Below, piece after piece: positions 7,660 to 16,657 of a stretch of DNA of 64,000 bases. A program made the translations under genes and the position numbers. Position 1 is the stretch's first letter. Each line of letters begins with the position of its first letter. Source of the stretch: Rhodococcus sp. Leaf247 (GTDB lineage Bacteria; Actinomycetota; Actinomycetes; Mycobacteriales; Mycobacteriaceae); NCBI RefSeq assembly GCF_001426185.1, contig NZ_LMRP01000003.1, positions 186,001-250,000 of the forward strand, in the 5' to 3' direction. The notes beneath the pieces were generated by a model, which worked only from the letters and a program-made list of their open reading frames with translations, made no database searches and was not told where the DNA came from.

Positions 7660-8637
7660 TCAGGAATGGTCGGTATCGCCGTCGGAATCGTCCGACGGAG
7701 GCGTGGAGGGCTCGTCCTCGACGAAGGCGGTCTGCTCCGCGAGGAACTTCTCGAACTCGGCGCCCAGCTCGTCTCCGCTGGGTAGTTCCTCATCCGCGGC
7801 GAGCAGTGTGGACTGCTGTTCCTGCGCCGTGACGAAGGTGTCGTACTGGCGCTCCAGTGCCTGGACCACGGACTGGACCTCCGGGTTGCCCTCGACGTGC
7901 TGGTCGACCTGCTCGCGCACGCGGGCCGCCGACTCGGTGAGCGCACCCAGCGGGATGGTGAGCTTGGACGACTCCGCGACGAGTTCGAGCAGCGTCTCGG
8001 CAGCACTCGGGTACGCCGTCTGCGCGAGGTAGTGCGGAACGTGCACGGAGTAGCCCATCGACTCGTGACCATGCTGCGCCATCCGGTACTCGAGAAGCGA
8101 CGACGCACTGGCCGGCACCTGGAGCTCGCCGGACCACTTGTGGTGCTCGCCGACCAGATCGGTGTCGCTCGAATGTGCTGTCACACCCAGCGGACGGGTG
8201 TGCGGAACCGCCATGGGGATGGAGTTCAGACCGATGGTGCGACGGACGCCGAGCTGCTCGGACAGCAGTCGCACGGCGGCAGTGAATTTCTCCCACTTCA
8301 GATCCGGTTCCAGACCCGCCAGCAGCAGGAACGGAGTGCCGACGGCGTCCTGAACCGCATACAGGTTGAGGTACGGCTCGTCGTAGTCGGAGAAGTGGTC
8401 CGCGGAGAACGTCATCATCGGTCGGCGCGAGCGGTAGTCCAGCAACTCGTCGACGTCGAACGACGCGACCAGTTCCGTCTCGAGCGTCTCGCGCAGGTGC
8501 GTGGTGGCCAGCTTCACCGCGTGACCGGCGTCGGAGTAGCCCTCGAGGCCATGCACCAGAACCGGACCCACCCCGTCCTCGGACGCCACTCGGGGCGCCG
8601 GAAACTCCAGCTCGTACATTCTCGACTTCTCGTCCAT
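7660..8637 (-). CDS. PAC2 family protein
   Basis: This 325-residue protein matches the PAC2 (proteasome assembly chaperone 2-like) family. It has VLVHGLEGYSDAGHAVKL near the N-terminus, DYRSRRPMMTF, NLYAVQDAVGTPFLLLAGLEPDLKW split over strands, and SMGYSVHVPHYLAQTAYP. Actinobacteria carrying a 20S proteasome commonly encode PAC2 proteins, but a chaperone role is not proven in bacteria. The C-terminus (from about residue 245) is a predicted coiled coil followed by an acidic Asp/Ser-rich tail. AAGGA sits 7 nt before the ATG. It is the first gene of the leftward PAC2-hydrolase-helicase-phzF unit. Confidence 0.9.
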   Translation of the reverse strand: MDEKSRMYELEFPAPRVASEDGVGPVLVHGLEGYSDAGHAVKLATTHLRETLETELVASFDVDELLDYRSRRPMMTFSADHFSDYDEPYLNLYAVQDAVGTPFLLLAGLEPDLKWEKFTAAVRLLSEQLGVRRTIGLNSIPMAVPHTRPLGVTAHSSDTDLVGEHHKWSGELQVPASASSLLEYRMAQHGHESMGYSVHVPHYLAQTAYPSAAETLLELVAESSKLTIPLGALTESAARVREQVDQHVEGNPEVQSVVQALERQYDTFVTAQEQQSTLLAADEELPSGDELGAEFEKFLAEQTAFVEDEPSTPPSDDSDGDTDHS

Positions 8638-8786
8638 GCCGGTGTCCTTCCTCGTCGCCGTGCGTGTCCCGCCGGGTCACCACTGTGCGGTTACCCCATT
8701 TTCCCACAGCGACCCTGCGCGACCGGGCTTCACCCGTTTCTCCTCCCAACGACGGCGGGCACCCCGACATTCCCCGCTGTCGCCGG

Positions 8787-10202
8787 TCAGCGCGTGAAGG
8801 CCTCCAGAGCCCGAATCTTGTTGGCGACGTCCAGCGCCGCGACCTTGTACGCCTCGGACATGGTCGGATAGTTGAAAACGGCGTCGACGAGGTAGTCGAC
8901 CGTGCCCCCGCACCCCATGACCGCCTGGCCGATGTGCACCAGGTCGGTCGCGCCGGAACCGAAGATGTGCACGCCGAGGACCCGTCGGTCGACGGTGGAC
9001 ACGATCAGTTTCAGCATCCCGTGGGAGTCTCCCGCGATCTGTCCGCGCGCGAGTTCGCGGTATCGGGACACGCCCACCTCGTAGGGAACCGAGTTCTTCG
9101 TCAGTTCCACCTCGGTCGCGCCGACGTAGGACACCTCCGGGATGGAGTAGATGCCGATGGGTTGGAGGTCGGTGAGCTTGTTCCCCGGCTCGCCGAAGGC
9201 GTGATACGCGGCCAGTCGACCCTGATCCATCGACGTCGCGGCCAACGCGGGGAATCCGATGACATCGCCGACCGCGTAGATGGTGTCCACCTTGGTCTGG
9301 AAGTCGTCGTCGACGTCGATCCGTCCTCGGGCGTCCGCCTCCAGTCCGGCCTTCTCCAGATCCAGACCGTCGGTCATGCCCTGGCGTCCGGCCGAGTACA
9401 TCACTGTCTCGGCCGGGATCTTCTTCCCGCTCGCCAGCGTGGTGACCGTTCCCGACGGACCCACGTCGACAGCCGTGACCGCCTCTCCGAAGCGGAATGT
9501 GACCGCGAGATCACGCAGGTGGAACTGCAGCGACTCGACGATCTCGCGGTCACAGAAGTCGAGCATGGTGTCGCGCTTCTCGACCACGGTCACCTTGCAT
9601 CCGAGCGCCGCGAACATGGAGGCGTACTCGATCCCGATGACGCCGGCTCCGACCACCACCATCGACGACGGGATGAATTGCAGATCCAGAATGCCGTCGG
9701 AGTCCAGCACGCGGTAGTTGTCGAACTCGACGTCGTCGGGACGGGCGGGCGCCGTCCCGGTGGCGATCACGACGTTCCGCGCGCCGACCGTGATGCGCTC
9801 GCCGCGACTGCGGTCGTCCACCGCGATGGTGTGCGCGTCGAGGAACCGGCCCTCGCCGGTGATCATCTCTATTCGGTTGCGCAGCAATTGCGATCGGACG
9901 ACCTCGACCTCCTTGCCGATCACGTGGGATGTCCTGGCCAGCAGATCCGACGGCGTGATGTTCGCCTTGACCCGATAGCTCGCTCCGTAGAGCTCCCGCT
10001 GATTGAGGCCTGTCAGATAGAGAACCGCCTCGCGCAGCGTCTTCGACGGGATGGTGCCCGTGTTGACGCACACGCCGCCGAGCATGCTGCCCTTCTCGAT
10101 GATGGCGACGCGCTTGCCCAGTTTCGCCGCCGCGATCGCGGCCTTCTGCCCTCCCGGTCCGGAACCGATGACTACCAGGTCGTATTCGAGTTGGTCCGAC
10201 AT
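8787..10202 (-). CDS. sthA: Soluble Si-specific NAD(P)+ transhydrogenase
   Basis: This FAD-dependent pyridine nucleotide transhydrogenase has 471 residues. It begins [22 protein letters not shown] (FAD Rossmann motif) and has [17 protein letters not shown] at the place where disulfide reductases carry the CXXXXC pair. Only one of the two cysteines is present, as in SthA, so it exchanges reducing equivalents between NADPH and NAD+ without a redox disulfide. The second Rossmann motif [12 protein letters not shown] and the C-terminal dimer domain are complete. The longer in-frame extension upstream to 11036 is antisense to the mycothiol dehydrogenase and is rejected. PAC2 lies downstream, as in mycobacteria. 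Confidence 0.93.
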   Translation of the reverse strand: MSDQLEYDLVVIGSGPGGQKAAIAAAKLGKRVAIIEKGSMLGGVCVNTGTIPSKTLREAVLYLTGLNQRELYGASYRVKANITPSDLLARTSHVIGKEVEVVRSQLLRNRIEMITGEGRFLDAHTIAVDDRSRGERITVGARNVVIATGTAPARPDDVEFDNYRVLDSDGILDLQFIPSSMVVVGAGVIGIEYASMFAALGCKVTVVEKRDTMLDFCDREIVESLQFHLRDLAVTFRFGEAVTAVDVGPSGTVTTLASGKKIPAETVMYSAGRQGMTDGLDLEKAGLEADARGRIDVDDDFQTKVDTIYAVGDVIGFPALAATSMDQGRLAAYHAFGEPGNKLTDLQPIGIYSIPEVSYVGATEVELTKNSVPYEVGVSRYRELARGQIAGDSHGMLKLIVSTVDRRVLGVHIFGSGATDLVHIGQAVMGCGGTVDYLVDAVFNYPTMSEAYKVAALDVANKIRALEAFTR

Positions 10203-10355
10203 GCCCCAACATGTAGTCCCATGAGGAGAATCCGGTGTGCCGTACGTGTCACGACTGGGTGAACACCTGTCCGATGCAGCAGTTCGCACCTGTGCATCGT
10301 TAGGGTGACGGTCAGGTTCACAGCACCCGGCAGTACCGACAGATGGAGGCAAGAA

Positions 10356-11441
10356 ATGCCACAGCAGGTCCGCGGCGTCGTCGCTCGGAGCAAGGGTGCT
10401 CCGGTGTCCATCGAGACCATCGTCATTCCGGATCCCGGTCCCAACGACGTCGTGGTGACGATCCAGGCGTGTGGTGTGTGCCATACCGACCTGCACTACC
10501 GCGAGGGTGGAATCAACGACGAGTTCCCGTTCCTGCTCGGCCACGAAGCCGCGGGTGTCGTGGAGACAGTCGGTGATGCGGTGACACACGTCGAGGTCGG
10601 AGACTTCGTCGTCCTGAACTGGCGCGCAGTGTGCGGACAGTGTCGTGCCTGCAAGCGCGGTGAGCCCTGGTACTGCTTCGACACCCACAACGCCTCCCGC
10701 ACGATGACGCTCGAGGACGGAACCGAACTGTCTCCGGCCCTGGGCATCGGAGCATTCGCGGACAAGACGCTCGTCCACGAGGGCCAGTGCACCAAGGTCG
10801 ACCCCTCCGCCGACCCCGCCGTCGTCGGACTGCTCGGCTGCGGCGTGATGGCAGGCCTCGGCGCGGCGATGAACACCGGCAACGTCGGACGCGGTGACTC
10901 CGTCGCCGTCATCGGATGCGGCGGCGTCGGCAACGCCGCGATCGCCGGGGCTCGGCTGGCAGGCGCAGGCACGATCATCGCGGTCGACCGCGACAAGGGA
11001 AAGTTGGAGTGGGCTCGCGATCTGGGCGCCACACACACTGTCGACGCCTCCGACGTGGATGCGGTCGAGGCCATCCAGGAACTGACCGGCGGCTTCGGCG
11101 CCGACGTCGTCATCGACGCCGTCGGGCGTCCGGAGACGTGGAAGCAGGCGTTCTACGCCCGCGACCTCGCCGGCACCGTCGTCCTCGTCGGTGTCCCGAC
11201 GCCGGAGATGACCCTCGAGATGCCGCTCATCGACTTCTTCAGCCGCGGTGGGTCGCTCAAGTCGTCCTGGTACGGGGACTGCCTGCCCGAGCGGGACTTC
11301 CCGATGCTGGTCGATCTCTACCAGCAGGGCCGGTTGCCACTCGAGAAGTTCGTCACCGAGCGCATCTCGCTCGACGACGTCGAAGCGGCGTTCGACACCA
11401 TGGCCAAGGGTCAGGTCCTGCGTTCGGTGGTGGTTCTGTGA
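10356..11441 (+). CDS. adhE2: S-(hydroxymethyl)mycothiol dehydrogenase
   Basis: This zinc-dependent alcohol dehydrogenase of 361 residues oxidises the formaldehyde-mycothiol adduct with NAD+. The catalytic zinc site is in [13 protein letters not shown] and LLGHEAAG. The structural zinc cysteines are in [15 protein letters not shown] and the NAD site is [12 protein letters not shown]. The start is the ATG at 10356, preceded by GGAGG at 10344-10348. Length and sequence match AdhE2/MscR of mycothiol-producing actinobacteria. A metallo-beta-lactamase-fold hydrolase overlaps its stop by four bases, the same pair seen in mycobacteria. Together they form a formaldehyde detoxification unit. Confidence 0.93.
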   Translation: MPQQVRGVVARSKGAPVSIETIVIPDPGPNDVVVTIQACGVCHTDLHYREGGINDEFPFLLGHEAAGVVETVGDAVTHVEVGDFVVLNWRAVCGQCRACKRGEPWYCFDTHNASRTMTLEDGTELSPALGIGAFADKTLVHEGQCTKVDPSADPAVVGLLGCGVMAGLGAAMNTGNVGRGDSVAVIGCGGVGNAAIAGARLAGAGTIIAVDRDKGKLEWARDLGATHTVDASDVDAVEAIQELTGGFGADVVIDAVGRPETWKQAFYARDLAGTVVLVGVPTPEMTLEMPLIDFFSRGGSLKSSWYGDCLPERDFPMLVDLYQQGRLPLEKFVTERISLDDVEAAFDTMAKGQVLRSVVVL

Positions 11442-12076
11442 CCACGCCTTCCGGCTTCCGGGTCGAAAGGGTCGTCACCTCGGGCACGTTCGAGCTCGAC
11501 GGCGGATCCTGGGACGTCGACAACAACATCTGGATCGTCGGCGACGACTCCGAGGTCGTGGTGATCGATGCGGCTCACGACGCCGGCCCGATCGTCGACG
11601 CCGTCGGTGGCCGGAAGGTCGTCGCGGTGCTGTGCACGCACGGGCACAACGACCATGTGACCGTCGCCCCGCAGCTGTCGGAGCGGCTCGACGCACCGAT
11701 CCTGCTGCACCCGGCGGACGACGTCCTCTGGCAGCAGACCCATCCCGACGTGGCGCACCGCGATCTGGCGGACGACGACCGTATTTCTGTCGCGGGCACT
11801 GAGATCCGGGTCCTGCACACCCCCGGTCACTCACCGGGGTCCAGTTGCCTCTACCTCCCCGAAGCCGGTCACCTGTTCAGCGGCGACACACTGTTCTCCG
11901 GTGGACCAGGCGCAACCGGGCGGTCGTACTCCGACTTCCCGACCATCATCGGCAGCATCCGGGAACGTCTGTTCGCACTCCCGCCCGAGACGATCGTGAA
12001 CACCGGTCACGGGGACGGGACCTCGATCGGCGACGAGTCACCCCATCTCGAGGAATGGATCGCGCGCGGTTCCTGA
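11438..12076 (+). CDS. MBL-fold metallo-hydrolase partnered with mycothiol formaldehyde dehydrogenase
   Basis: This 212-residue glyoxalase II-like hydrolase starts at GTG within the dehydrogenase stop (GTGA overlap). The zinc ligands are visible in CTHGHNDH, in [13 protein letters not shown], in FSGDTLFSG and in the late [11 protein letters not shown]. It is probably the thioesterase that releases formate from formyl-mycothiol made by the upstream enzyme, which closes the detoxification cycle. That assignment is inferred from the conserved gene pair. The fold and metal site are clear from sequence. Confidence 0.88.
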   Translation: MTTPSGFRVERVVTSGTFELDGGSWDVDNNIWIVGDDSEVVVIDAAHDAGPIVDAVGGRKVVAVLCTHGHNDHVTVAPQLSERLDAPILLHPADDVLWQQTHPDVAHRDLADDDRISVAGTEIRVLHTPGHSPGSSCLYLPEAGHLFSGDTLFSGGPGATGRSYSDFPTIIGSIRERLFALPPETIVNTGHGDGTSIGDESPHLEEWIARGS

Positions 12077-12144
12077 TAACAGGTTGATGTCTGCCCGGTG
12101 TGGGGTCGGCGGTCGGGCACACGGGATATGACAGGGTCGGCATC

Positions 12145-12954
12145 GTGACCAGCCACGCAACGATGCCGACCCGCCCCGACGACGCACCGCGTTCGCGCAG
12201 AGCGGGCGTCGGCGCCGCGCTGGCCGGACTGTCGATCGTGGCTCTGGTCGGGTGCGGGGGAACGACAGTGTCCGGTGTGCCGGAGGCCGGGTCGAGTTCG
12301 AGGCCGTCGACGGCGACGTCGTCCGCGCCCTCGACCTCCGCGACCAGCACGTCGGCGACACCCACCACCGGTGCCACGCCCGGGTCCGGGTCGCTTTCCG
12401 CCCTGACGATCGATCCGTCTGTCTTCCCGTCGACGTATCAAGCAGTCGTCCTTCCGCCTCAGGCCGTGGCTCAGGCATCCCAGGATCTCGACGGCATCGC
12501 CTCCGGCGCCTCGGTCGATCCGGCGGGGTGCAAGCCCGAACAACGGGGCACCGACGCTGACTCCACGTCGCTCGTCGTCGGAACCGATCCAGCCGATCGG
12601 GCGACGATCTCCGTCGAGCTGGCTCGCGTGACCACGTCGCTGGAGGATCGGAAAGCGCTGTGGGAACAGTGCTCCGAGGTGACGGCGACATCGAACGGTG
12701 TGGAGACCATGGTGTCGACGGAGTTGGTGCCGCCTCCTCCGATCGGGGCCGACGACACGCTCGCGCTTCGCCGTATCGTCAGTTCCGGCGGTCAGGCGGG
12801 CGACGTCACGCAGTCCATGCTCTCGTTGATCGCGCAGGTCGACGACGTGCGGATCACGGCCACCTACATGTCGTTCGGTGAACTCGACCCCGACGCGGCC
12901 ACCCTCGATCAGCTCTTCACTGCTGCCGTGCAGAAGGTGAAGGCAGGCGGATAG
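12145..12954 (+). CDS. Putative secreted lipoprotein
   Basis: This protein of about 269 residues has a twin-Arg/basic N-terminus, a hydrophobic stretch and a lipobox, IVALVGCGG, predicting lipid attachment at Cys and an extracytoplasmic location. A Ser/Thr-rich linker of about 45 residues follows, then a globular domain with two cysteines (PAGCKPEQ and LWEQCSEV) that may form a disulfide. It resembles mycobacterial sensor-domain or DUF5642-type lipoproteins, but I cannot name it. I chose GTG 12145 because AGGG lies 8 nt upstream; ATG 12163 is the alternative. It converges on the VKOR gene with a one-base gap. Confidence 0.72.
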   Translation: MTSHATMPTRPDDAPRSRRAGVGAALAGLSIVALVGCGGTTVSGVPEAGSSSRPSTATSSAPSTSATSTSATPTTGATPGSGSLSALTIDPSVFPSTYQAVVLPPQAVAQASQDLDGIASGASVDPAGCKPEQRGTDADSTSLVVGTDPADRATISVELARVTTSLEDRKALWEQCSEVTATSNGVETMVSTELVPPPPIGADDTLALRRIVSSGGQAGDVTQSMLSLIAQVDDVRITATYMSFGELDPDAATLDQLFTAAVQKVKAGG

Positions 12955-12955
12955 A

Positions 12956-13555
12956 TCAGTCCGACGTGAGGACGAAGCGCTGGACGACGAGCGCGGCGAC
13001 CACCACGAACCACACCGCCACGGGCACGCGGTGCCACGCGGACGACACGGGACGGCGCGTCGGGCGTAAGAGGGCGACGTTGTGCAGCGTGACGTACCAG
13101 AACACCGGAACCGTCACCGCCCACACCACCATGCAGTACGGGCACAGGGCGCCGATCCGGTAGAGGCTCTGCACGATCAGCCAGTGCACGAACAGCACCG
13201 CCGCGGTGACGCCGACCTGCACCGCGACCCAGAACCAGCGTTCCAGGTGGACACCGAGCACCAGTGCTGCGCCGATCATGGCGACGATGGCGAAGCCGCC
13301 GACTCCCATGAACGAGTTGGGGAATCCGAGCACGGAGGCCTGCGCCGACTCCATCACAGACCCGCAGTTCACGACCGCGTTGATGTTGCAGGACGGCGCA
13401 TACGACGAGTCTGCGATCAGCCTCAACTTGTCCACGGTGAGAACCACGGCGGCGGCGAATCCGATCACTCCGCCGATCAGCATCACCCACGCCAGGGCAG
13501 GTGCGCGTCGGATCGTCCCGGCTTCCGTTTCGCCGTCGGACAGTGTCGTATTCAT
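12956..13555 (-). CDS. Vitamin K epoxide reductase (VKOR) family membrane protein
   Basis: This 199-residue membrane protein has four to five helices and the two VKOR cysteine sets: the loop pair in SCNINAVVNCGSV and the redox CXXC in GALCPYCMVVW. Bacterial VKOR oxidises quinone-linked DsbA-like proteins and so drives disulfide formation in exported proteins, replacing DsbB. The ATG at 13555 is favoured by GGAG 9 nt upstream over the ATG at 13585. A TAGACT -10 element on this strand lies at 13599-13604, and two direct repeats lie further upstream. Confidence 0.92.
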   Translation of the reverse strand: MNTTLSDGETEAGTIRRAPALAWVMLIGGVIGFAAAVVLTVDKLRLIADSSYAPSCNINAVVNCGSVMESAQASVLGFPNSFMGVGGFAIVAMIGAALVLGVHLERWFWVAVQVGVTAAVLFVHWLIVQSLYRIGALCPYCMVVWAVTVPVFWYVTLHNVALLRPTRRPVSSAWHRVPVAVWFVVVAALVVQRFVLTSD

Positions 13556-13634
13556 CGGTGTGGTCTCCATCGGCGAGCAGGGCATCCGTCGCTTCCGGAG
13601 TCTAGCGATCCCGCCTGCCGGAACCCGTGGACCG

Positions 13635-13669
13635 CGTTCGTCCCCGGGGCACCTCGTTCATCCCCGGGG
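13635..13669. repeat. Pair of 15-bp direct repeats upstream of VKOR, possible regulator site
   Basis: CGTTCGTCCCCGGGG (13635-13649) and CGTTCATCCCCGGGG (13655-13669) differ at one base and are exactly 20 bp apart, about two helical turns. Each contains the palindrome CCCCGGGG. The pair lies 30-70 bp upstream of the VKOR -10 box, a position suited to an activator, and also upstream of divergent DUF4192. Confidence 0.55.
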
Positions 13670-13730
13670 TAATTTTCCGCCCAGGTCACGGGTCGAGCCC
13701 CTCGACGATCGGCGAGGACAGTCCGATGGC

Positions 13731-14828
13731 ATGACTCGACGACCGTATCCCGCTCGCCCATCCCGATCCGACACCGACGAGGAGGGCCCGGTTCATCGCG
13801 TCAGCGGAGTCGGCAACCTCATCGCCGCTCTGCCCGCGCTGCTCGGTTTCGTCCCGGAGCAGTCGATCGTCCTCGTCTGCCTCGGCCCGGGCAGCACAGG
13901 CGCCGCCACCACCGTCGAGGTGGTGATGCGCCACGATCTTCCGCCTGTCGGAGGACACCTGGTGGTCCAGGAGCTGGCCGGCCGGTGCGCCGAGGTCTGC
14001 GTCCGCGACGGCGTCCTCGGAGTGGTTGCCATCCTGGTGACCGGGACTCGTTCCGCTCGTGGGATCGGTACGATCGCGTCCACCCTCGCTGCAGCACTAG
14101 AGCCCTGCGGAATAGAGCTGCTCGGCGTCCACCGCATCGCGCACCTCGTGACGGGGGAGCGGTGGACGAGCGCACCCGGCGACACCCGACGCGGCGTCCT
14201 TCCCGACCCCATGGCGTCACCGAGCGCAGCGTCCCGCGTCGTGGCCGGCCGACAGATCAGAGGAGCGCGCAGCGACATCGAGCGGTCGCTGAGCCTGCTC
14301 GACACGGTCACGCGCGAGCGATTCGCGCACGAGGTGGACATGGCGGCCGCCGAGACCGAGGACCTGACGCCGGGCCGGCTGCTCTCGCGGGCGACGGCGA
14401 TCGTGGCGGCAGTCCACCGTGCGGGACACGTCGAGGACCGTCAGGCGGCGTTCCTCGCGGTGGCCCTGACGGTGATCACGGTTCGCGACGCTCTCCTGTC
14501 CTTGGCGGACTCGGATCACGCGGAGGCGGCCGAGCAGGTCTGGGTGTACCTCACTCGCCGACTTACCGGGCCCGACCGAGCGCCGGCAGCGACGATGGTG
14601 GGGGTGTGGTCCTACGCGCGCGGTGACGGCCCGCTGGCCGGTGTCGCACTACAGAGCGCCCTCGAAGCGGCACCCGAGTACAGCTTCGCGGTGCTTCTCG
14701 ACACTGCGCTGCAGAACGGCGTGAGGCCGGACGTGGTCCGCGAGTTGATCGCCTCGGCGCACGACCTGGCCGACGACCCCGTGCTCCCCGATCCGGAACC
14801 GGACCCAGGGGGCTACCGCGCGGAATGA
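13731..14828 (+). CDS. DUF4192 domain-containing protein
   Basis: This 365-residue protein of the actinobacterial DUF4192 family has no known activity. The family mark near the N-terminus is [28 protein letters not shown], here about residues 27-54. The C-terminal half contains the conserved [20 protein letters not shown] block with helices resembling tetratricopeptide-like packing. No signal peptide or transmembrane helix is evident. The start ATG at 13731 matches the family N-terminus; a longer upstream frame is rejected because it lies antisense to VKOR. The 3' end overlaps convergent galE by 16 bp. Confidence 0.85.
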   Translation: MTRRPYPARPSRSDTDEEGPVHRVSGVGNLIAALPALLGFVPEQSIVLVCLGPGSTGAATTVEVVMRHDLPPVGGHLVVQELAGRCAEVCVRDGVLGVVAILVTGTRSARGIGTIASTLAAALEPCGIELLGVHRIAHLVTGERWTSAPGDTRRGVLPDPMASPSAASRVVAGRQIRGARSDIERSLSLLDTVTRERFAHEVDMAAAETEDLTPGRLLSRATAIVAAVHRAGHVEDRQAAFLAVALTVITVRDALLSLADSDHAEAAEQVWVYLTRRLTGPDRAPAATMVGVWSYARGDGPLAGVALQSALEAAPEYSFAVLLDTALQNGVRPDVVRELIASAHDLADDPVLPDPEPDPGGYRAE

Positions 14829-15793
14829 GCCTTGTCACCGAGCGATCGGAGGAACTCCCAGGCATCGGCGACGATGACATCGAGATCGGTGGACTCGGGC
14901 TTCCATCCGAGTTCCGCCATCGCCTTCTCGCTGGAGGCGACCAGAACGGCAGGATCACCCGCACGACGCGGCGCATCCTTCACCGGGATGTCGACGCCGG
15001 TGACGCGACGGCAGGAGTCGATGACCTCACGGACCGAGAAACCCTCGCCGCTTCCCAGATTGAAGATGCGGTGGCTGCCCGGAACGCTCTGCGACAACGC
15101 TCGCAGGTGCGCGTCGGCCAGGTCCCGAACGTGGATGTAGTCGCGCACCGCCGTGCCGTCGGGGGTGGGCCAGTCGGTGCCGAAGACGGAGATCGCATCC
15201 CGATGCCCGGCCGCGACCTGCAGAACGAGGGGAATGAGATGCGTTTCCACGACGCGGTTCTCGCCGAGACCCGCGTGCGCGCCTGCCACGTTGAAGTACC
15301 TCAAGCTGGTCGCACCGAAGCCGTGCGCCGCCGTGTAACCGGTGATCGCGTTGTCGATCGCGAGCTTGCTGGCACCGTACGGATTGGTCGGACGCGTCGC
15401 GAAGTCCTCGGTGATCGGTGTGCTCTCGGGTTCGCCGTAGGTTGCTGCGGTGGACGAGAACACGAGCCGCGGAACGCCGTTCGCCACGATGGCGTCGAGG
15501 AGTTCCAGTGCCGCGCCCAGGTTGCCGCGCCAGTACTTCTCCGGCTTCTCCACCGACTCGCCGACCAAGGACTGCGCCGCGAAGTGGAGCACACCGTCGA
15601 ACGTGTCGGACGCGAGAACGGAGGCGATGACGTCCGCGACGTTGCCCTCCACGAACGTGGCGCCGTCCGGAACACCGTCGGCGTTTCCGGTGGACAGATC
15701 ATCGACCACGACGACGTCGTGACCGTTCTCCATCAGTACTGCGGCGCAGACACTACCTACGTAGCCTGCGCCGCCGGTCACCACGAACTTCAC
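14813..15793 (-). CDS. galE: UDP-glucose 4-epimerase
   Basis: This extended SDR has 326 residues. The NAD-binding TGGAGYVGS is at 6-14, FSSTAATYG carries the catalytic Ser/Thr, and YGASK is near 145. It interconverts UDP-glucose and UDP-galactose, supplying galactose for the arabinogalactan of the mycolate cell wall. AAGGAG precedes the GTG start by 7 nt. The gene follows ideR by 36 nt on the same strand and may be co-transcribed with it; a mycobacterial galE likewise lies near ideR. The substrate is inferred from close family resemblance, and related nucleotide-sugar epimerases cannot be excluded. Confidence 0.9.
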   Translation of the reverse strand: MKFVVTGGAGYVGSVCAAVLMENGHDVVVVDDLSTGNADGVPDGATFVEGNVADVIASVLASDTFDGVLHFAAQSLVGESVEKPEKYWRGNLGAALELLDAIVANGVPRLVFSSTAATYGEPESTPITEDFATRPTNPYGASKLAIDNAITGYTAAHGFGATSLRYFNVAGAHAGLGENRVVETHLIPLVLQVAAGHRDAISVFGTDWPTPDGTAVRDYIHVRDLADAHLRALSQSVPGSHRIFNLGSGEGFSVREVIDSCRRVTGVDIPVKDAPRRAGDPAVLVASSEKAMAELGWKPESTDLDVIVADAWEFLRSLGDKAHSAR

Positions 15794-15829
15794 GTCGAAA
15801 CTCCTTGCAGCAGTGACAGAGAGAACGGA

Positions 15830-16516
15830 TCAGAGGGAACGGACCTGGACGGCGTGCGCCATCTCCTCCGAGATGTCGACGTCGTCGTGACCCGGCACGG
15901 TGATGGTGACGACACCGGACGAGACGGCGACCGTCACGCGGGCGTCGGGAACCACACCTGCTTCGCGCAGCCGCGCGATCGTGTCGGGATCGGACTGCAC
16001 GTACTCGGCGAGGCGGCGAACCACCACGGCCGTGGGCGATCCCGGCGGGATGTCGCTGAGCCGCACCAGGTCCTCCGGCTGTTCCGTCGGACGCGAGGAT
16101 CCCAGCAGATCGAGGCCGGGGATCGGGTTGCCGTACGGCGAGGTGGTCGGGTTGTCGAGCACCTCGACCAGTCGGCGTTCCACCTCTTCGCTCATCACGT
16201 GCTCCCAACGGCACGCCTCCGCGTGAACGTCTTCCCACCGCAGCCCGATGATGTCGACGAGCAGTCGCTCCGCGAGGCGGTGCTTGCGCATCACCGAGAC
16301 CGCGAGTTCGCGGCCCTTGTCCGTGAGCTGCAGGTGCCGGTCACCGGCGACCAGCAGCAGTCCGTCCCGCTCCATGCGAGCCACCGTCTGGCTCACCGTG
16401 GGGCCACTCTGCTCGAGGCGCTCGGCGATGCGGGCGCGCAGCGGTACGACACCTTCTTCTTCCAAGTCGTAGATGGTCCGGAGATACATCTCGGTGGTGT
16501 CCACCAGATCCTTCAC
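15830..16516 (-). CDS. ideR: Iron-dependent transcriptional repressor IdeR (DtxR family)
   Basis: This 228-residue metal-dependent repressor begins KDLVDTTEMYLRTIYDLEEE, followed by the winged-helix segment SGPTVSQTVARMERDGLL. The metal-site helices follow (HRLAERLL, ACRWEHVMSEEVERRL, NPIPG), and the C-terminal SH3-like domain is present. With Fe2+ it binds 19-bp iron boxes and represses siderophore and iron-uptake genes. The window holds one likely target, the boxed siderophore-binding lipoprotein gene. GTG 16516 is chosen because AAGGG lies 7 nt before it and it matches the usual IdeR N-terminus. GTG 16522 is the alternative. Confidence 0.95.
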   Translation of the reverse strand: MKDLVDTTEMYLRTIYDLEEEGVVPLRARIAERLEQSGPTVSQTVARMERDGLLLVAGDRHLQLTDKGRELAVSVMRKHRLAERLLVDIIGLRWEDVHAEACRWEHVMSEEVERRLVEVLDNPTTSPYGNPIPGLDLLGSSRPTEQPEDLVRLSDIPPGSPTAVVVRRLAEYVQSDPDTIARLREAGVVPDARVTVAVSSGVVTITVPGHDDVDISEEMAHAVQVRSL

Positions 16517-16644
16517 AATCACACCCTTCGTCGGTGTGTGATTCTACCGGTACGGAGCCGCGCACCGTGGTGCGCCGTGTCGGCCACGCGGGCGGTCGTC
16601 GATCGGGTGTCCGCGAGTTGCGGACGAACGTGGAATCGGACACG

Positions 16645-16650
16645 TAGGTT
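16645..16650 (+). promoter_or_regulatory. Leaderless -10 box of acuC
   Basis: TAGGTT is followed by 7 nt and then ATG 16658. The GAGGA in between is only 2 nt from the ATG and too close to serve as a ribosome site. Confidence 0.5.
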
Positions 16651-16657
16651 GAGGAAC

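Noticed and set aside
10203..11036. N-terminal extension of sthA
   Set aside because: The extension is antisense to adhE2, and the family N-terminus begins exactly at ATG 10202.
14825..16657. Upstream extension of acuC
   Set aside because: It crosses galE and ideR on the opposite strand; the deacetylase domain begins after ATG 16658.
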